NCBI GenBank assembly: GCA_009733575.1
Contig: ML769404.1
Span: 248,001-312,000, forward strand
DNA from: Gymnopus androsaceus JB14
Taxonomy: Eukaryota; Basidiomycota; Agaricomycetes; Agaricales; Omphalotaceae
Reading direction: 5' to 3'
DNA length: 64,000 bases
Shown here: positions 10,410 through 21,190 of the stretch, one piece after another
Layout: the number at the start of each line of letters is the position of its first letter
Position numbering within the stretch: position 1 is the first letter of the stretch
The notes under the pieces: generated by a model
The model's input: only the letters and a program-made list of their open reading frames with translations
Databases searched by the model: none
What the model was told of the DNA's origin: nothing
Translations under genes and position numbers: made by a program

Positions 10410-12101
10410 TCATGGTGAGGTCGTTGCTCCACGACCTCCTCGCCCTCCTCTTCCTCGACTCCCTCTTCCTGATTCAGCTCCTCGGGGTGAACTGCGTCCT
10501 CGAGTATACGTAAACGAGCTCGTCCCCCAGAGGTTTCCTTGGCCTCTGGAGTGACCCCGATCCTCTTCCGTTAGCGCGCGGAGGGGAGGTGTTCCCTTCA
10601 GAACTAGAGTCGATATGAACTACTTCCGTGGGTTCCCAACGATTGCCTCTGCCTCGAGGAGATTGCTCTGTACCTCGAGAGGGTTGCCCTGTACCTCGAA
10701 GGGGTTGCCCTGTACCTCGAGAGGTTGCCCTGTACCTCGAGAGGGTTGCCCTGTACCCCGAGAGGGTTGTCCTGTACCTCGAAGGGATTGCCCTGTACCT
10801 CGAGAGGGTTGCCATGTAGCTCGGGGAGATTGCCCTCTACCTCGCCCATTCGGCATCGGACTCGAAAGAGGACTCTCCAACCCAGAGCTCGAATGGTTGG
10901 AAGGACTAGCGGGGACAAACGTGCTTCTCCCGGGGGAAGTGTACGAGCCAGAATATCCACCGAATAAAGCAGCAGTAGCTTCACCTCTCCTCATATTCTC
11001 ATTTTCCCTAATAGCCTTCTGCCTCTCTCTTTGCTCCTTCCTGACCCTCATCATATACAACCACTGCGGAACTGCTAGACAGACCCAACAATGATTAGCC
11101 AGGTGCGCAGGTATACTCTGTTTTACTCGGACAGGAAAGCACGGTAGGGATAGTAGACGCGCACATCCTGGGCAGGTCAGTTTCGGTGATGATGGGTTGG
11201 TTTTTAGGATATCGAGCGGGAGGAGAGGATGAGAGCGGAAGATGTCGTCTGGATGCGGAGGGGCGTCGCTCCATAGGGAGACATAGAGCTGGCTTTGGGA
11301 TGGTAGCTCGGAATCGATGTAGCCGTCCTGGAGGAAGCAGGAATGGAGGATGTCAATGAGTACGACATCGTGTGCGGCGTATTGGAGGTGTTGAGGAGAC
11401 AACGGTCGTTCTTTCCATGTCTCGTGGTCGACTGCAGAAGAAATCAATGAAGAGCTATGTATAAAGGTGTCTAGAGTCTAGACTGACCATGTTTTTTCGG
11501 CGAAGTACTCATACACTGATGATCTACCAAACATGGTCCTAATCCCTGAAGCACATGTACATCATCATACTTGTACGCGTTCCGAGGATCGTTGATTTGT
11601 TTGAACGAAAAGCATCGTCTCTGTCTTTGGGATTGCTTCTCGTGCGTTTCTCCACGAACATGGCGCGACTTGACATCGGCCAACTGAAGATCGATAACGT
11701 TTACCAATTTAACACCAAACCCATGATACAACGCGCAAAAGTCCATCCTGCCATCGTACAGGATTTTGCGTATATCTGGATTGGTGAGGATATCGAATAG
11801 TGGTTGTAAAGAGCTATTGGGCAGGGCTAGGATGTCGAAAAGGAAATTCTGATCCATTTTGTGGCGCTGTTGGTCGAATGCAAACGAGAGTAAGTGTTCC
11901 TCCGTCTACTCCGAGATTCAGTCCTTCGCAATCGATGGCAATCGAAGAACAAGTTTGGAGAAGGGAAATGGCAGAAGACAAAGAGGCTTCTGTGTCGCAG
12001 AGATTGTATTCGGGTGTTTTAGTCAATCTGGTAGGATCAATGTTCAGCTTTGCGAGACGTTCAGCGAGCTCATTTTTTGAGCTTTCGGCTGGTTTAGACA
12101 T
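10410..12101 (-). pseudogene. WRN-like 3'-5' exonuclease protein, copy B, frame broken in the catalytic domain
   Basis: Same protein as copy A. The ATG at 12101 opens MSKPAESSKNELAERL and motif I (IAIDCEG), but one extra base near 11856 (gatccAtttt against gatcctttt in copy A) shifts the frame before motif II; the frame ends at 11814. The rest (FLFDILAL..., ILYDGRMDF, YAAHDVVLID) continues in the other frame through a 56-nt intron (11432-11487). Unlike copy A, the linker after the cysteine-rich region is intact (YTSPGRSTFVPASPSNHSSS) and runs into the repeat array. A 7-base difference near 10550 then shifts the RGG-rich end (SRGRGGRGGRGATTSP, stop TGA at 10410). An internal ATG at 11857 could start a protein lacking motif I, which would be inactive. 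Confidence 0.75.
10651..10845. repeat. 21-bp minisatellite, array B (about 9 units)
   Basis: Same unit as array A. One unit lacks a G (gagaggttg instead of gagagggttg), which changes the reading frame inside the array. Downstream units are degenerate (ccatgtagctcggggagattg). Confidence 0.9.
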
Positions 12102-12200
12102 CTAGAAATGTGGTGAGAAGTGGACAAGGTTTTACGAGACTGACCAATGGGGTACGAGTCGAAGAACTGAATGGCCTTTGGTTACATGAATTTATATTTA

Positions 12201-12696
12201 CAGCAGTTTCGGAAATCCTTGTCCGAATTCAAATTTGTGAGGCAACGATCAAAAAAAATTAAATAGTTCCGAAAAGGGAAGCGCCCACGGGAGCAGCGCA
12301 GATTGTTATCGTGGTATAAGCAAGGACCTCAAAGAACGAGCTCTTTGGCTCCTTGAAGCTGGATACATAGAAGAAGAGGTTGCTGATCTGATTGGGGTAA
12401 GTATCTACCAAAAGTATTGGCCGAATTAACATCAGAATTGAATGAATGATCAGGCCAATCAGTGGTGAGCTGAGCAGCGCGAGCAAGCTCCAGAAGTCCA
12501 TTATAAGGGCTAACTATTAGAGACCTATCCTCAGAGTAATGGTGCTCCACCATAATAAGTGAAAAAAAGGTAAAGAAGCCAAGTGGGCGTGCCCGGTGCA
12601 CACCCAGGCACAGGATTTCTACTTTCGGAATTATTTTATTTATTTTGATCGTTGCATCACAAATTTCAATTCGGACAAGGATTTCCGAACAGGCTG
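12201..12696. mobile_element. MITE-like deletion derivative of a Tc1/mariner-type transposon
   Basis: Terminal inverted repeats of about 74 bp at roughly 85% identity bound a 496-bp element: the left end starts cagcagtttcggaaatcc, and the right end read in reverse starts cagcctgttcggaaatcc. TA flanks both ends (TA|CAG...CTG|TA), as expected for a TA target duplication. Inside, on the plus strand (about 12300-12400), is a remnant coding segment ISKDLKERALWLLEAGYI followed by EEEVADLIGVS, resembling the first helix-turn-helix of fungal Tc1-like transposases, with a gtaagt splice donor. The catalytic domain is gone. It lies about 108 bp before the RING gene ATG. Confidence 0.8.
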
Positions 12697-12804
12697 TAAT
12701 TATCGACTGGAATTTAGGAATTTAATTCGGAGAAATGTATACTTGCAGGTCTGTGGTGCTGGTGTTTGAAGCGAACAAAGGATTTGCCGAACTTGGGGCT
12801 TTCA

Positions 12805-13716
12805 ATGGTTCCTGACCATGACCATCCTTTACCAGCGCCACTCACCAGCAGACCACCTCTTCCCCGTTTTCGAGCAGCTTCAGCTTCAAGCCGTGGACCT
12901 ATCAACGCGTATATGGACAGAGATACAGACTACACGACTTTTGCTGAAAGAATCGCGCCTTCTTCATCCTTCAGCACTCTTTCAAACTGGGACGATGAAT
13001 CACACATCCGCTATCACCCTTTTGATTTCATGATGAATCCGAATTCTTCTTCTTCTTCAGGCTGGTATGATAATAATCCAGCCAATACCAGTGCTCATCT
13101 CTACGATGATGACGATATCAGTATGCAGGACGTTTCAGAGCAGCTCTTACCGCAGACTCAGACTCGGAACAGTAGTCATAACATGAGTTTATCTCATTTA
13201 TTGAACGACGACCATGTCGAATTCGTGCAATCCAAAGGGAAAGGAAAGCAGAAAGCTGTAGAGGTCGAAGTTGATGACGATGAACCCTATCTCTACGGTC
13301 CCAAAGGCATTATTTCATCGAAAGCCAAAGGGAAGCAGAAAGCAGTCGACCCTCCGCCAGCCGATACTACTCCGCCCATACCACCAGAAATACTCGCCGA
13401 ACACGCACTCTCGCAGTATACATGCCCGATATGCTTCTGCCCCCCAACAAACGCGACGATGACCCTGTGTGGCCATGTTGCTTGCGGGGCGTGCTTGTTC
13501 ACTGCAGTCAAAACGGCGATGAGGAGAGAAAATATAATGGGTGCTGGTTCGAGGGAAGATGGCGGTCCTAGGTGAGTTTGCCAGGCTGTTCGTTCAGTCG
13601 AGTAATAAACTAACCTCTTATAGATGTCCTGTTTGTCGTGCCCCCATTGTAGGCTGGGATGGCAAGGGAGGGGGGTTATTGGGTTGGTTATGCAAACTGT
13701 TACTGCTGCAGGCTGA
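12805..13716 (+). CDS. RING-finger protein (probable E3 ubiquitin ligase)
   Basis: About 285 residues. A low-complexity N-terminal half rich in serine, asparagine and acidic residues carries a repeated SKGKGKQKAVE / SKAKGKQKAVD motif near residues 150 and 180. A C-terminal C3HC4 RING follows (YTCPICFCPPTNATMTLCGH, ACGACLF, RCPVCRAPI). The RING would bind an E2. An intron at about 13573-13623 (gtgagt...tatag) splits the RING before its last cysteine pair. The start is taken as the ATG at 12805; the frame runs further upstream without an ATG. The G-run at 13667-13674 appears one base short: adding one gives a conventional ending GGGVIGLVMQTVTAAG with stop at 13714, whereas the written frame runs to 13894 and into the neighbouring gene. 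Confidence 0.8.
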
Positions 13717-13819
13717 ACTTCGGCACGGCTTGGATTATCAATGGAGATGGGATTTCTTATTCACTCTACTATCCTGTACAAAACTTTCTACTCTACGTAC
13801 ATGCCCAACCTATTCCTCC

Positions 13820-15113
13820 TCAATTGAGCACTGTGAATGCAGCATCCATACTGCCTTTAGCGATTTTAGCGACTTGCGCTTCCGACAGACCTAAACCAAG
13901 CGGCGGGGATGCAAGAAGTAGAGCATATTCGGCTGTGAGAGAGGTACGGAATGGAAGCGTGTCGTCCGTCTGGGAAGGAAGTTCAGTGAACGAGAACATC
14001 GGGTGAGTAGACGGCGATACTCACGCAAACCGCAACTGAATGATTACGCTCCAGGTAAAACGCGATATGATGTGCGGATAGCGTCGGGACAGTTTTACAT
14101 CTGAGATGGATGAAATGTGTGTCGGATATATCATACTAGTGCACTTACAGCAGGTTCGAGCTCAGACAAAGCTCTACCGCGATTCTTTCCTTGACAACTT
14201 TCTCTTTGGCCTCTTCATCGAGGAACGTAGCATGCCCAAGACGATGTGGGCCATAAGATAACAGCTGGAGTGTCTCTTCAGGCGGATTTTTGGGTGTCTT
14301 TGTGCATCGTTAGATAAAGACACTGTACAAGATAGATTACGAATCACCTCTGCAACATGCAAAGTAATACCCAGTCCAGCTGCTTTTGCTTTGGCAATGT
14401 ACGGCTCTAGAAGGGACATGTCTCCAGCCTGAGGCAATGTCAGTGAGTTCTTGCCTTGTCAAAAAAGCACCCACCAATGGATCCCCACAGAGATCCACGC
14501 CAACGATTCTTCGTCCTTGCTTCTTCAACTGTACCGCGGCATCAATAGTCTCCTCTACCGTTACCGCCGTCTGGTCAGAGTCCACAGACATTCTCCTATC
14601 AAGACTCAGAATCAACGCTGCCCTATTCGGCGGATACTTTTCCACCTCTGATAGCACGGTATGGATGTATTCCATCGCAGAGAGCGTAGATGTCGGTCGG
14701 GGAGTCGTACGAAGCTCGAGATACGTGCATTCCGGCGGATCTGCAGTATTACTTTCGAGAAACTGAGCTAAAACCGCGCGTGTAGCAGTAGCCAACGCCT
14801 CTCGCGTCGAGATTAAAGTGTATACCGTTTCAAACGCGCTGAAAAAGCTGTGGATGTCCTGCGACTTGTCAAAGTTTTCCAAAGTGTACAGGCCGGCGGC
14901 GATGTCTTGATGGGAGAGCGGAGGCTTGGAATTCAAACTCGTACTAGGATGAGGTTGGTATGATTGAGCAAATTCACGCAAAACGGATATCGGGACGCAT
15001 CCGTTCAAGTGTGCGTGAAGCTCTGCTTTTGGGAGGTTTTTGATCCAGGAGAGTTGGGATGGAGAGAGGGCTGCGAGGGCTGCTGAGGAGTTGGAGGAGG
15101 AGGTCATGGTCAT
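13820..15113 (-). CDS. Adenosine deaminase-like protein (N6-methyl-AMP deaminase family)
   Basis: The family hydrolyses N6-methyl-AMP to IMP, or deaminates adenosine, using zinc in a TIM barrel. Visible motifs are AELHAHLNGC near residue 30 (metal-binding HxH), LHVAE (catalytic glutamate), GPHRLGHATFLDEEA (metal histidine), ELCLSSNLL, and HSVAVCTDD (metal aspartates). Five exons are inferred: 14475-15113, 14348-14428, 14149-14297, 14025-14100 and 13820-13969, all with GT-AG introns of 46-55 nt and in frame throughout, about 365 residues. The ATG at 15113 is followed by a second at 15107. The closest known subfamily is ADAL/MAPDA rather than secreted ADA, because there is no signal peptide. 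It shares a 153-bp promoter region with the aldo-keto reductase. Confidence 0.9.
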
Positions 15114-15266
15114 GTGCGGTACCGATCACGTTCAGACTCGGAGTCAAAAACGCAGAACAGACGCTCGAGCGAGCGCGCCGGAAAAAGCCGCTTTTTATCC
15201 AAGGATTCCCCGGTTATCGATAAGTATTTGGTATGACCTCACCTTTCTTCATCCTTTACACCCAAC
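15114..15266. promoter_or_regulatory. Shared divergent promoter region, deaminase / aldo-keto reductase
   Basis: Only 153 bp separate the two start codons on opposite strands. A pyrimidine-rich stretch (cctcacctttcttcatcctt) precedes the reductase ATG. No specific factor site is claimed. Confidence 0.5.
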
Positions 15267-16506
15267 ATGGTCGCCAGCAAATCCATTAAACTGAACACAG
15301 GCGTTGAGATGCCCACCTTGGGTCTCGGTTAGTACCAAGGATCTTTTATTTTCCCGACACGGATTCTAATCAACCATCGTAGGTACTTGGCGTTCCAAAC
15401 CAGGAGAAGTAGAGCACGCCGTCGAATTTGCACTCAAGAATGGATACCGAAGCATTGATACTGCTTCTGGGTATGAGAATGAAAGTTTGTACTTCCCATT
15501 AATCAGAGCTACTATCTACTTGCAACTAACTGCATTTTGTCCAGACGAAGTAGGTCAAGGCATTAAGAAATCCGGTGTTCCCCGCGAGGAAATCTTCTTG
15601 ACCACCAAGTTGAACAACCCCGACATGGGACACCCGGAGAAGGCTCTCGAGTACTCTTTGACGCAGCTTGACACTCCTTATCTTGACCTCTGTCAGTCTT
15701 CTTCTCCTTCCTCATCGTTCGTCGCTGACCATCCTTCACACATAGGGCTTATGCACTGGCCCGCACCCATGACCAAAGAAGGAGGTGCCGACAAGTCCAT
15801 CGACTGGCTCGACACCTGGCACGAAATGGAGAGGCTTTACAAAGCCCATCCCAACAAGATCAAAGCCATCGGCGTCAGCAACTTTTCCGTAGAGTACCTG
15901 AACCGCTTGCTCCCCAACTGCGAGATCGTCCCTGCTACCAACCAGATCGAACTCCATCCGTCTTGCCCACAGCAGGAGGTTATCGATTTTTGTGTTAGTA
16001 AAGGTATGGGATTATTCGATTTTTTACATGAGGTTATCACATTGTTAATGTTGGTTGATGAGTAGGTATAGCCGTCACTGGATACTCTCCCCTTGGTTCC
16101 GATGGCGCTCCGTTGCTCAAGAACCCGGTCGTGGTGAAGATGGCGGAGAAGTACGGTGTCAAGCCTGGGACTATCCTTATCTCGATGCATGCTAACAGAC
16201 CAAACGTCAATGGTATGCTATTTCTTTGAGAAGAGTGATGTGATTGGAGCTAACCTTCAAACCACAGTTCTCCCCAAATCCGTCACCAACGAGCGTATTC
16301 TTGGTAAGCTTTTCTTACTATCTACCCCTCCATAAATATATCAAGTGCTCACGTCTACTGGTACTGGTGCAGAAAACGCAAAGATAATCGACATGGACTA
16401 CGCAGACGTTATCGAGCTCAATCAGATCGCCAAGGAAGCACCGTTCCGTGCTTGCCACCCTAGCTGGGCCGGATGGGGTAACCTTGGCTTCACCGAGAGC
16501 GTTTAG
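15267..16506 (+). CDS. Aldo-keto reductase (GLD/GCY-type)
   Basis: A cytosolic NAD(P)H-dependent reductase of aldehydes and ketones, about 320 residues. Motifs: MPTLGLGTWRS at the start, YRSIDTASGYENE (catalytic Asp and Tyr), LDTPYLDLWLMHWP (catalytic His), IGVSNFSVEYLNRLL, NQIELHPS, GYSPLGS, and the cofactor-binding VLPKSVTNERI. Seven exons read in frame: 15267-15327, 15383-15484, 15545-15691, 15746-16003, 16066-16212, 16268-16303, 16373-16506. The expected catalytic lysine lies before the WLMHWP segment (TTKLNNPD). Substrate is not predictable. It shares its 5' region with the deaminase-like gene. Confidence 0.92.
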
Positions 16507-16554
16507 GTGGCATTTAAATGATCTGGAAGTCTAAGAGATAGATAGGTTGCAAAT

Positions 16555-16718
16555 GCAATGCTTAGAAGAAGAGAGATTGTAAAAACTTGTATCATTATGT
16601 TCATAATTAACGGAGATGAACGGCCGGGGACTATTGTGTTGGCAATACTTACTTAGAAGAGAGAGATTATAAAGCCTATATCGTTATGTTCATAACTTAC
16701 CGGGATGAACGGTAGTTG
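16555..16718. repeat. Diverged direct repeat of ~60 bp in the 3' flank of the reductase gene
   Basis: Two copies, at about 16560-16622 and 16652-16716, share cttagaag..gagagatt, tatgttcataa and atgaacgg. A third short atgaacggtag follows at 16730. No function apparent. Confidence 0.7.
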
Positions 16719-16875
16719 GGGATGAACGGATGAACGGTAGTCTTCTAAACAGACTACCACACAATCGTACGATGTATTGGCGATTATGGAAGTTTTCGGA
16801 CACGACTAGTACGGCTTGCTCCGCTTTAAAAAGGGAGCCACGAGACTACTTGTCTTGCTACTCGTTTATCGCGCA

Positions 16876-17672
16876 ATGGCTTCCACCACACCAGCTGCGT
16901 CCGCTCATGATATTGCCAAGCACGGCTGGACTGCGGTTCCTGTTGATGCTAATACCATCCTTGGCGACAAGCCATATCTTCACAAACCACCGCCTATGAC
17001 AGTAGATGAGATACCGTTCCCATCCGACGACCCAATTGTGGCCAAGGTGCAAGCATACGCGAAGGAGCATCTCATTGAGCCTACGTACAACCATTCAATG
17101 CGTGTTTATTATTTCGGTAAGTTCTGGCCTATAGACTTAAGTAGTGCTCACCGCGGCCGGCTCTAGGGTACTGCATCTTGAAGCACCAATTCCCCGAACA
17201 TGCAGCAAATGTATCACTCTCAACATGGGCACTTACTTGCCTCCTCCACGACATCGGCACCACCTCTTCGAATCTGCGTACCACTCTTTTGTCCTTCGAA
17301 TGGTTCGGAGGGATTTTGGCCCTTAATCTTCTCCAAAGCCATAACTCTCCACTTCCCCAGGCCGAAGCAGTGACCGAAGCCATAATCCGACATCAGGATT
17401 TAGGAACTGTAGGCAAGATCACCTTCCTCGGGCAGCTCATCCAGCTCGCCACCATCTATGACAACATGGGTGGCCGTCCGGAGCTGGTGGATGCAAAGAC
17501 GAGGGATGAAGTGGTTGCCAAGTTCCCGAGACTCCAGTGGAGTACGTGCTTTAGTCATACGATCCGGGAGGAGAACGGACTGAAGCCATGGGCTCACACG
17601 ACGCATCTGGGAGAAGACGATTTCCCGAATGGCGTTGCCAATAACACGCTAATGGCTCCATATGAGAAGTAA
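16876..17672 (+). CDS. Cyanamide hydratase-like HD-domain protein
   Basis: About 248 residues, the usual length for fungal cyanamide hydratases, which add water to cyanamide to give urea. The HD-superfamily metal ligands are visible: YNHSMRVYYFG (first His), QFPEHAANV, CLLHDIGTT (HD pair), and IIRHQDLG, IYDNMGG further on. An intron at 17117-17166 (gtaagt...ctctag) separates two exons with the frame intact. The ATG at 16876 fits the family start (MASTTPAASAHDIAKHGW). It is convergent with the sugar transporter gene, whose stop lies 170 bp away. Physiological substrate in this fungus is not established. Confidence 0.88.
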
Positions 17673-17841
17673 GAAATGTGATATGTGACGGTGTATTCTT
17701 TCGAGGCGACTAGCCACTAGGCTTGTCGGGCTCCGTAGCGAAATTACTGGTGTATTCAATCTTCAAACTATGATTAAGAAATTACATACATTTATGCTAC
17801 CTCTACTTCCGCCCCAATAAGTTATACGGAGGAGGCTTGAT

Positions 17842-20414
17842 TCATGATTCTGTCGCCGGATATACCTCCCTCGAAAGACGAGCAATCACATCTCGCAGCC
17901 CCAAGTCTTCCTCAATCTAGCATTAAACAAAGCTAGGTCAGCGAAGCACATCAATCCAAGAGAACACACATATACCTGACGTTTCATAGCAATCTCTTCC
18001 CTTCCTGCTGAGGACCTGAACATCCCATCTATTTCCTCCAAAGAAACATTAGCCGTTTCCGGGACAGTATATGTCACCCAGATGTACGCAAAGAACGAAG
18101 CTACTGCAAACATCATGAACGTCCCGCTATATATGGATCAATAGGTGGATAAACGTGGATGACATTGTTGAAGTTACTGACGCTGCCGACCATTCCAATG
18201 TGAGGGGCGTGATTAGGCCGACAATGACTATCCAGGGGGTTAAATTTATCTCTTGGGAAAAACGACGACCAAGGAGGCAAGCTCACAGTTGTTAATCCAT
18301 ACAGAAGCAGTTGATAAAGATACGCCTTTACTTCTCATGGATAAGGGAAACACTTCACTTGGAAGTACCCATGCAATAGGTCCGAACGACACGCCATAGG
18401 CTGCGGTGAACAGGTAAACGAACCTAAGAGTTCAACTTGAACGTCATACTACAATGCAAGTAGAAGAGGATTGCTTACGCGACAGCTATCCATGCACCAG
18501 TGGAATGAGCAGCCCAATCTGATGCGAAAAGGGTAATCTGGATGAAAAAGAAACATTCAGTATAGTTAAGTAAACGAAAATCAGGACGCAGAAGCAGACT
18601 TGCCAAAATTGCGATACCGAAATGCGAACAGGTCATGGCTATACTGCCTCCACGAAGTAAAGGCCGTCTACCTAGGATATATTATTAGAGCGCAGCAGAG
18701 GAACAGGTTACATGACACGTACCCCATTCGTCGATGTACCGAATTGCTGGCAAGACTGCAATGAATTGAACAATACCAATTCCTCCCGAGACTAGCAGCG
18801 TTACATTGTCGCCAGAGAGTCCAATGCTCTTGACCAAAGTTGGACCGTAGTACAACAGCGCATTGATCCCGCTCCATTCTGAAGATGTTTTTATAATAGG
18901 GTTGACACTGGCGTACAGGAAATGACATACGTTGGAAAAAGGCCATAAGAACACCGATTGCTGTCCGATCACGGTACTTTTTCCTCAGAAGCCGCTTCCA
19001 AGAGTTCCATTCAGTAGATAATGCAGACTTGGAGGTTTCAGCAGTTCCAAATGTACGTTGGATCATCGTGGCTTCGACACGCATTTCGAGAAATTCAATC
19101 TGTTGAAGTTAATTGAGGATCATTGGGTAGCAAGAACCGAGCGACATACTTGAATGAGTGGATCATCCTTGGCCTCTTCCATACTTCTGAGTCGTAGCTG
19201 TGCAAGACTTGCGATAGCTTCGTCGTATTTCCCTTGGAGGACCAACAAGCGCGGTGAAGCAGGCAAGAAAACGCATGCCATGATCAGCACAAAGGCTGGA
19301 ATGATTTGTACGCCTAAAGGAATTCGTGTTGAATACTTCTTTTCAAATGTCAACCAAGAATATCACCTAAAGGAATTCTCCATGATGCCGATCCTGGAAC
19401 TAATAATGGTTGAGAGGAGAAAGTGATTGCAGTGTTTAATAGGCACGCACTATCCCGAGTGAAGTATCCTAACCAGAATCCCACCACCACACCCAGTACG
19501 ATGGCAAATTGCTCCAAGGCCATCAATGACCCTCTCACTTCGGGTGGACTAATCTCTGCCATGTATAACGGTGACAACGCACTACAGAGGAGGTTAGAAC
19601 AATGACAACAATCAAACATGGTTCGCACCTCAATGCACCCACTCCAACTCCTCCTACTGCTCGTCCAATAAAGATATGTAAAAGTGATTGCGCTCCGCAT
19701 TGAAATACGGACCCGATCGAGAATATAACTGATTTCCATTAAGCTGCGCGCGTTTTTGCAGACAGGGAAAGTACATACTGCAGGAGATAAATATCGAGAA
19801 GCGTCTAGAATAGCTGTCCGCGAATATGCCAGCAAAAAGCGCGCCTATCAGGGCACCAAGTTCCAGGACAGCAGCTAGGGAATGGAACATGATGAACTGG
19901 AGAAACCTGGACATAATCGCGCTAGCTCACTCATGAATCCTTCTTCTAACGGAGTTATTGGCCATCGGGTCATAAAGTCCTTCATTACTAGCACATTCGC
20001 GATCTGAGGCAGAATGAATCAGTAGAATGGAGCAGTTATACGCAGGTACTACTCACCACACCCTGGTCATATCCAAAACTCAAGCCTCCGATACTGGCAA
20101 AAATGGCACATAAAAGTGCGTAACGGTTGTGAAATAGTCCAGCCAGTCCTAAAGTTTTTGGATGAATGAAAGTGAAAGTACCGTGTACTGCGTCGATCTC
20201 TACCTTTAGGCCCATATATGTAGGTATATGAACGTCCATCAGGATGAAGTGTAATTTGGCCACCGTGAGGAGTGTCATGAATTATTGGCAGTCCGTTCAG
20301 TAGCTGTGAGCTCGCTGGGTCGTCCGGTAGTCGTGCATAATGACCAGATCCGAGTCCTGTCTGACGCCAAGTCAGTATTGACGATTCCTTGGCTGCATTC
20401 GAATAACTTGCCAT
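17842..20414 (-). CDS. MFS sugar transporter
   Basis: A plasma-membrane sugar/H+ symporter family member split into many short exons. Start ATG at 20414 (MASYSNAAKES), then a ~75-residue cytoplasmic N-terminus. The first membrane segment has FASIGGLSFGYDQGV. Later segments include GALIGALFAGIFADSYSRR, the loop motif LSPLYMAEISPPEVRGSL, FAIVLGVVVGFWLGY, and the C-terminal PETANVSLEEIDGMF, equivalent to the PESRG/PET signature. The last exon, after an intron ending near 17935, encodes IEEDLGLRDVIARLSREV and stops at 17842. Exons seen are joined by 45-60 nt introns; I did not verify every junction. Substrate is probably a hexose or related sugar, not determinable. Confidence 0.85.
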
Positions 20415-21190
20415 TATTGTTTTCGAATTATGTACCTTGATTGTTGAGCAAGAGTTAAACACGTCGTAGTACTTCAGTAGCTGGAGAGATGACCGTTCGG
20501 GACAAGTATCAGGCAGGCATTTCTCCTCGGTAAAGTGGCGCAAAGCCGTTTTTAAACTGAAGTACAGTTAAAGACCATTATCTTATACAAGAAATCAATA
20601 CATCATCAATATCAGTGCACCCACTGAGTTTCAGAAAAAAAGCTTGCAGGACAACATGTTCATATTACATTAGAGAACCTACCTGAATGAACCTACCTGA
20701 ATAATCTCAGTATTTTCCGGATTTTTTTGATTCATAGATCGCAGAAAAACGTTGTATAACACGGCGATCTCATTCACATCAAAATCCCACCCTTTTCGGC
20801 ATCTCCGTGGCAACGAGCACACAAGGTCCCAATAACATCTATGGTGCTAAAAACATTAATTCGATGTCCTAGAATAATATTCAGTTGTCCTAAATCAACC
20901 CCACATTTTGGTGGCTTTCTACATGTAGAAAAAGTTTGTATAAGTAGGTGATCTCGTATAATAGACCGATCTTTAACTGTACGAGAAGCAAACCGAAGAT
21001 TCAATTAATGTCAGCGGTTCATCCACTTTTATGCAACCAATCTGTGACGTACGCCTCTCTTCCAATCCAGCTCTCGTAACACAATAGAACAAGAAAGAGC
21101 TTCAGAAACAGGTACTTCTATCTATACATACAGACTGGAAGGCTGAACTTTTGATACAACCTTATGGAATATACTGTTTTATCTAGTGAT
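20415..21190. other. Gene-poor stretch between transporter and monooxygenase
   Basis: No convincing gene. Two weakly similar direct segments occur near 20740-20775 and 20925-20960 (agaaaaa.gttgtataa..., ggtgatctcgt), suggesting old duplicated sequence. Confidence 0.4.

Larger units (their letters stand above)
10227..12186. repeat. Duplicated ~1.9 kb segment, copy B
   Basis: Diverged direct repeat of 2205-4095, minus-strand gene orientation. It ends about 15 bases before the MITE-like element starting at 12201, so the element may have helped set the border, though nothing proves this. Confidence 0.8.

Noticed and set aside
20774..21004. Minus-strand ORF with CARCHGDAEKG
   Set aside because: CxxCH resembles a haem c motif, but there is no signal peptide, domain or neighbouring exon, so it is probably chance.
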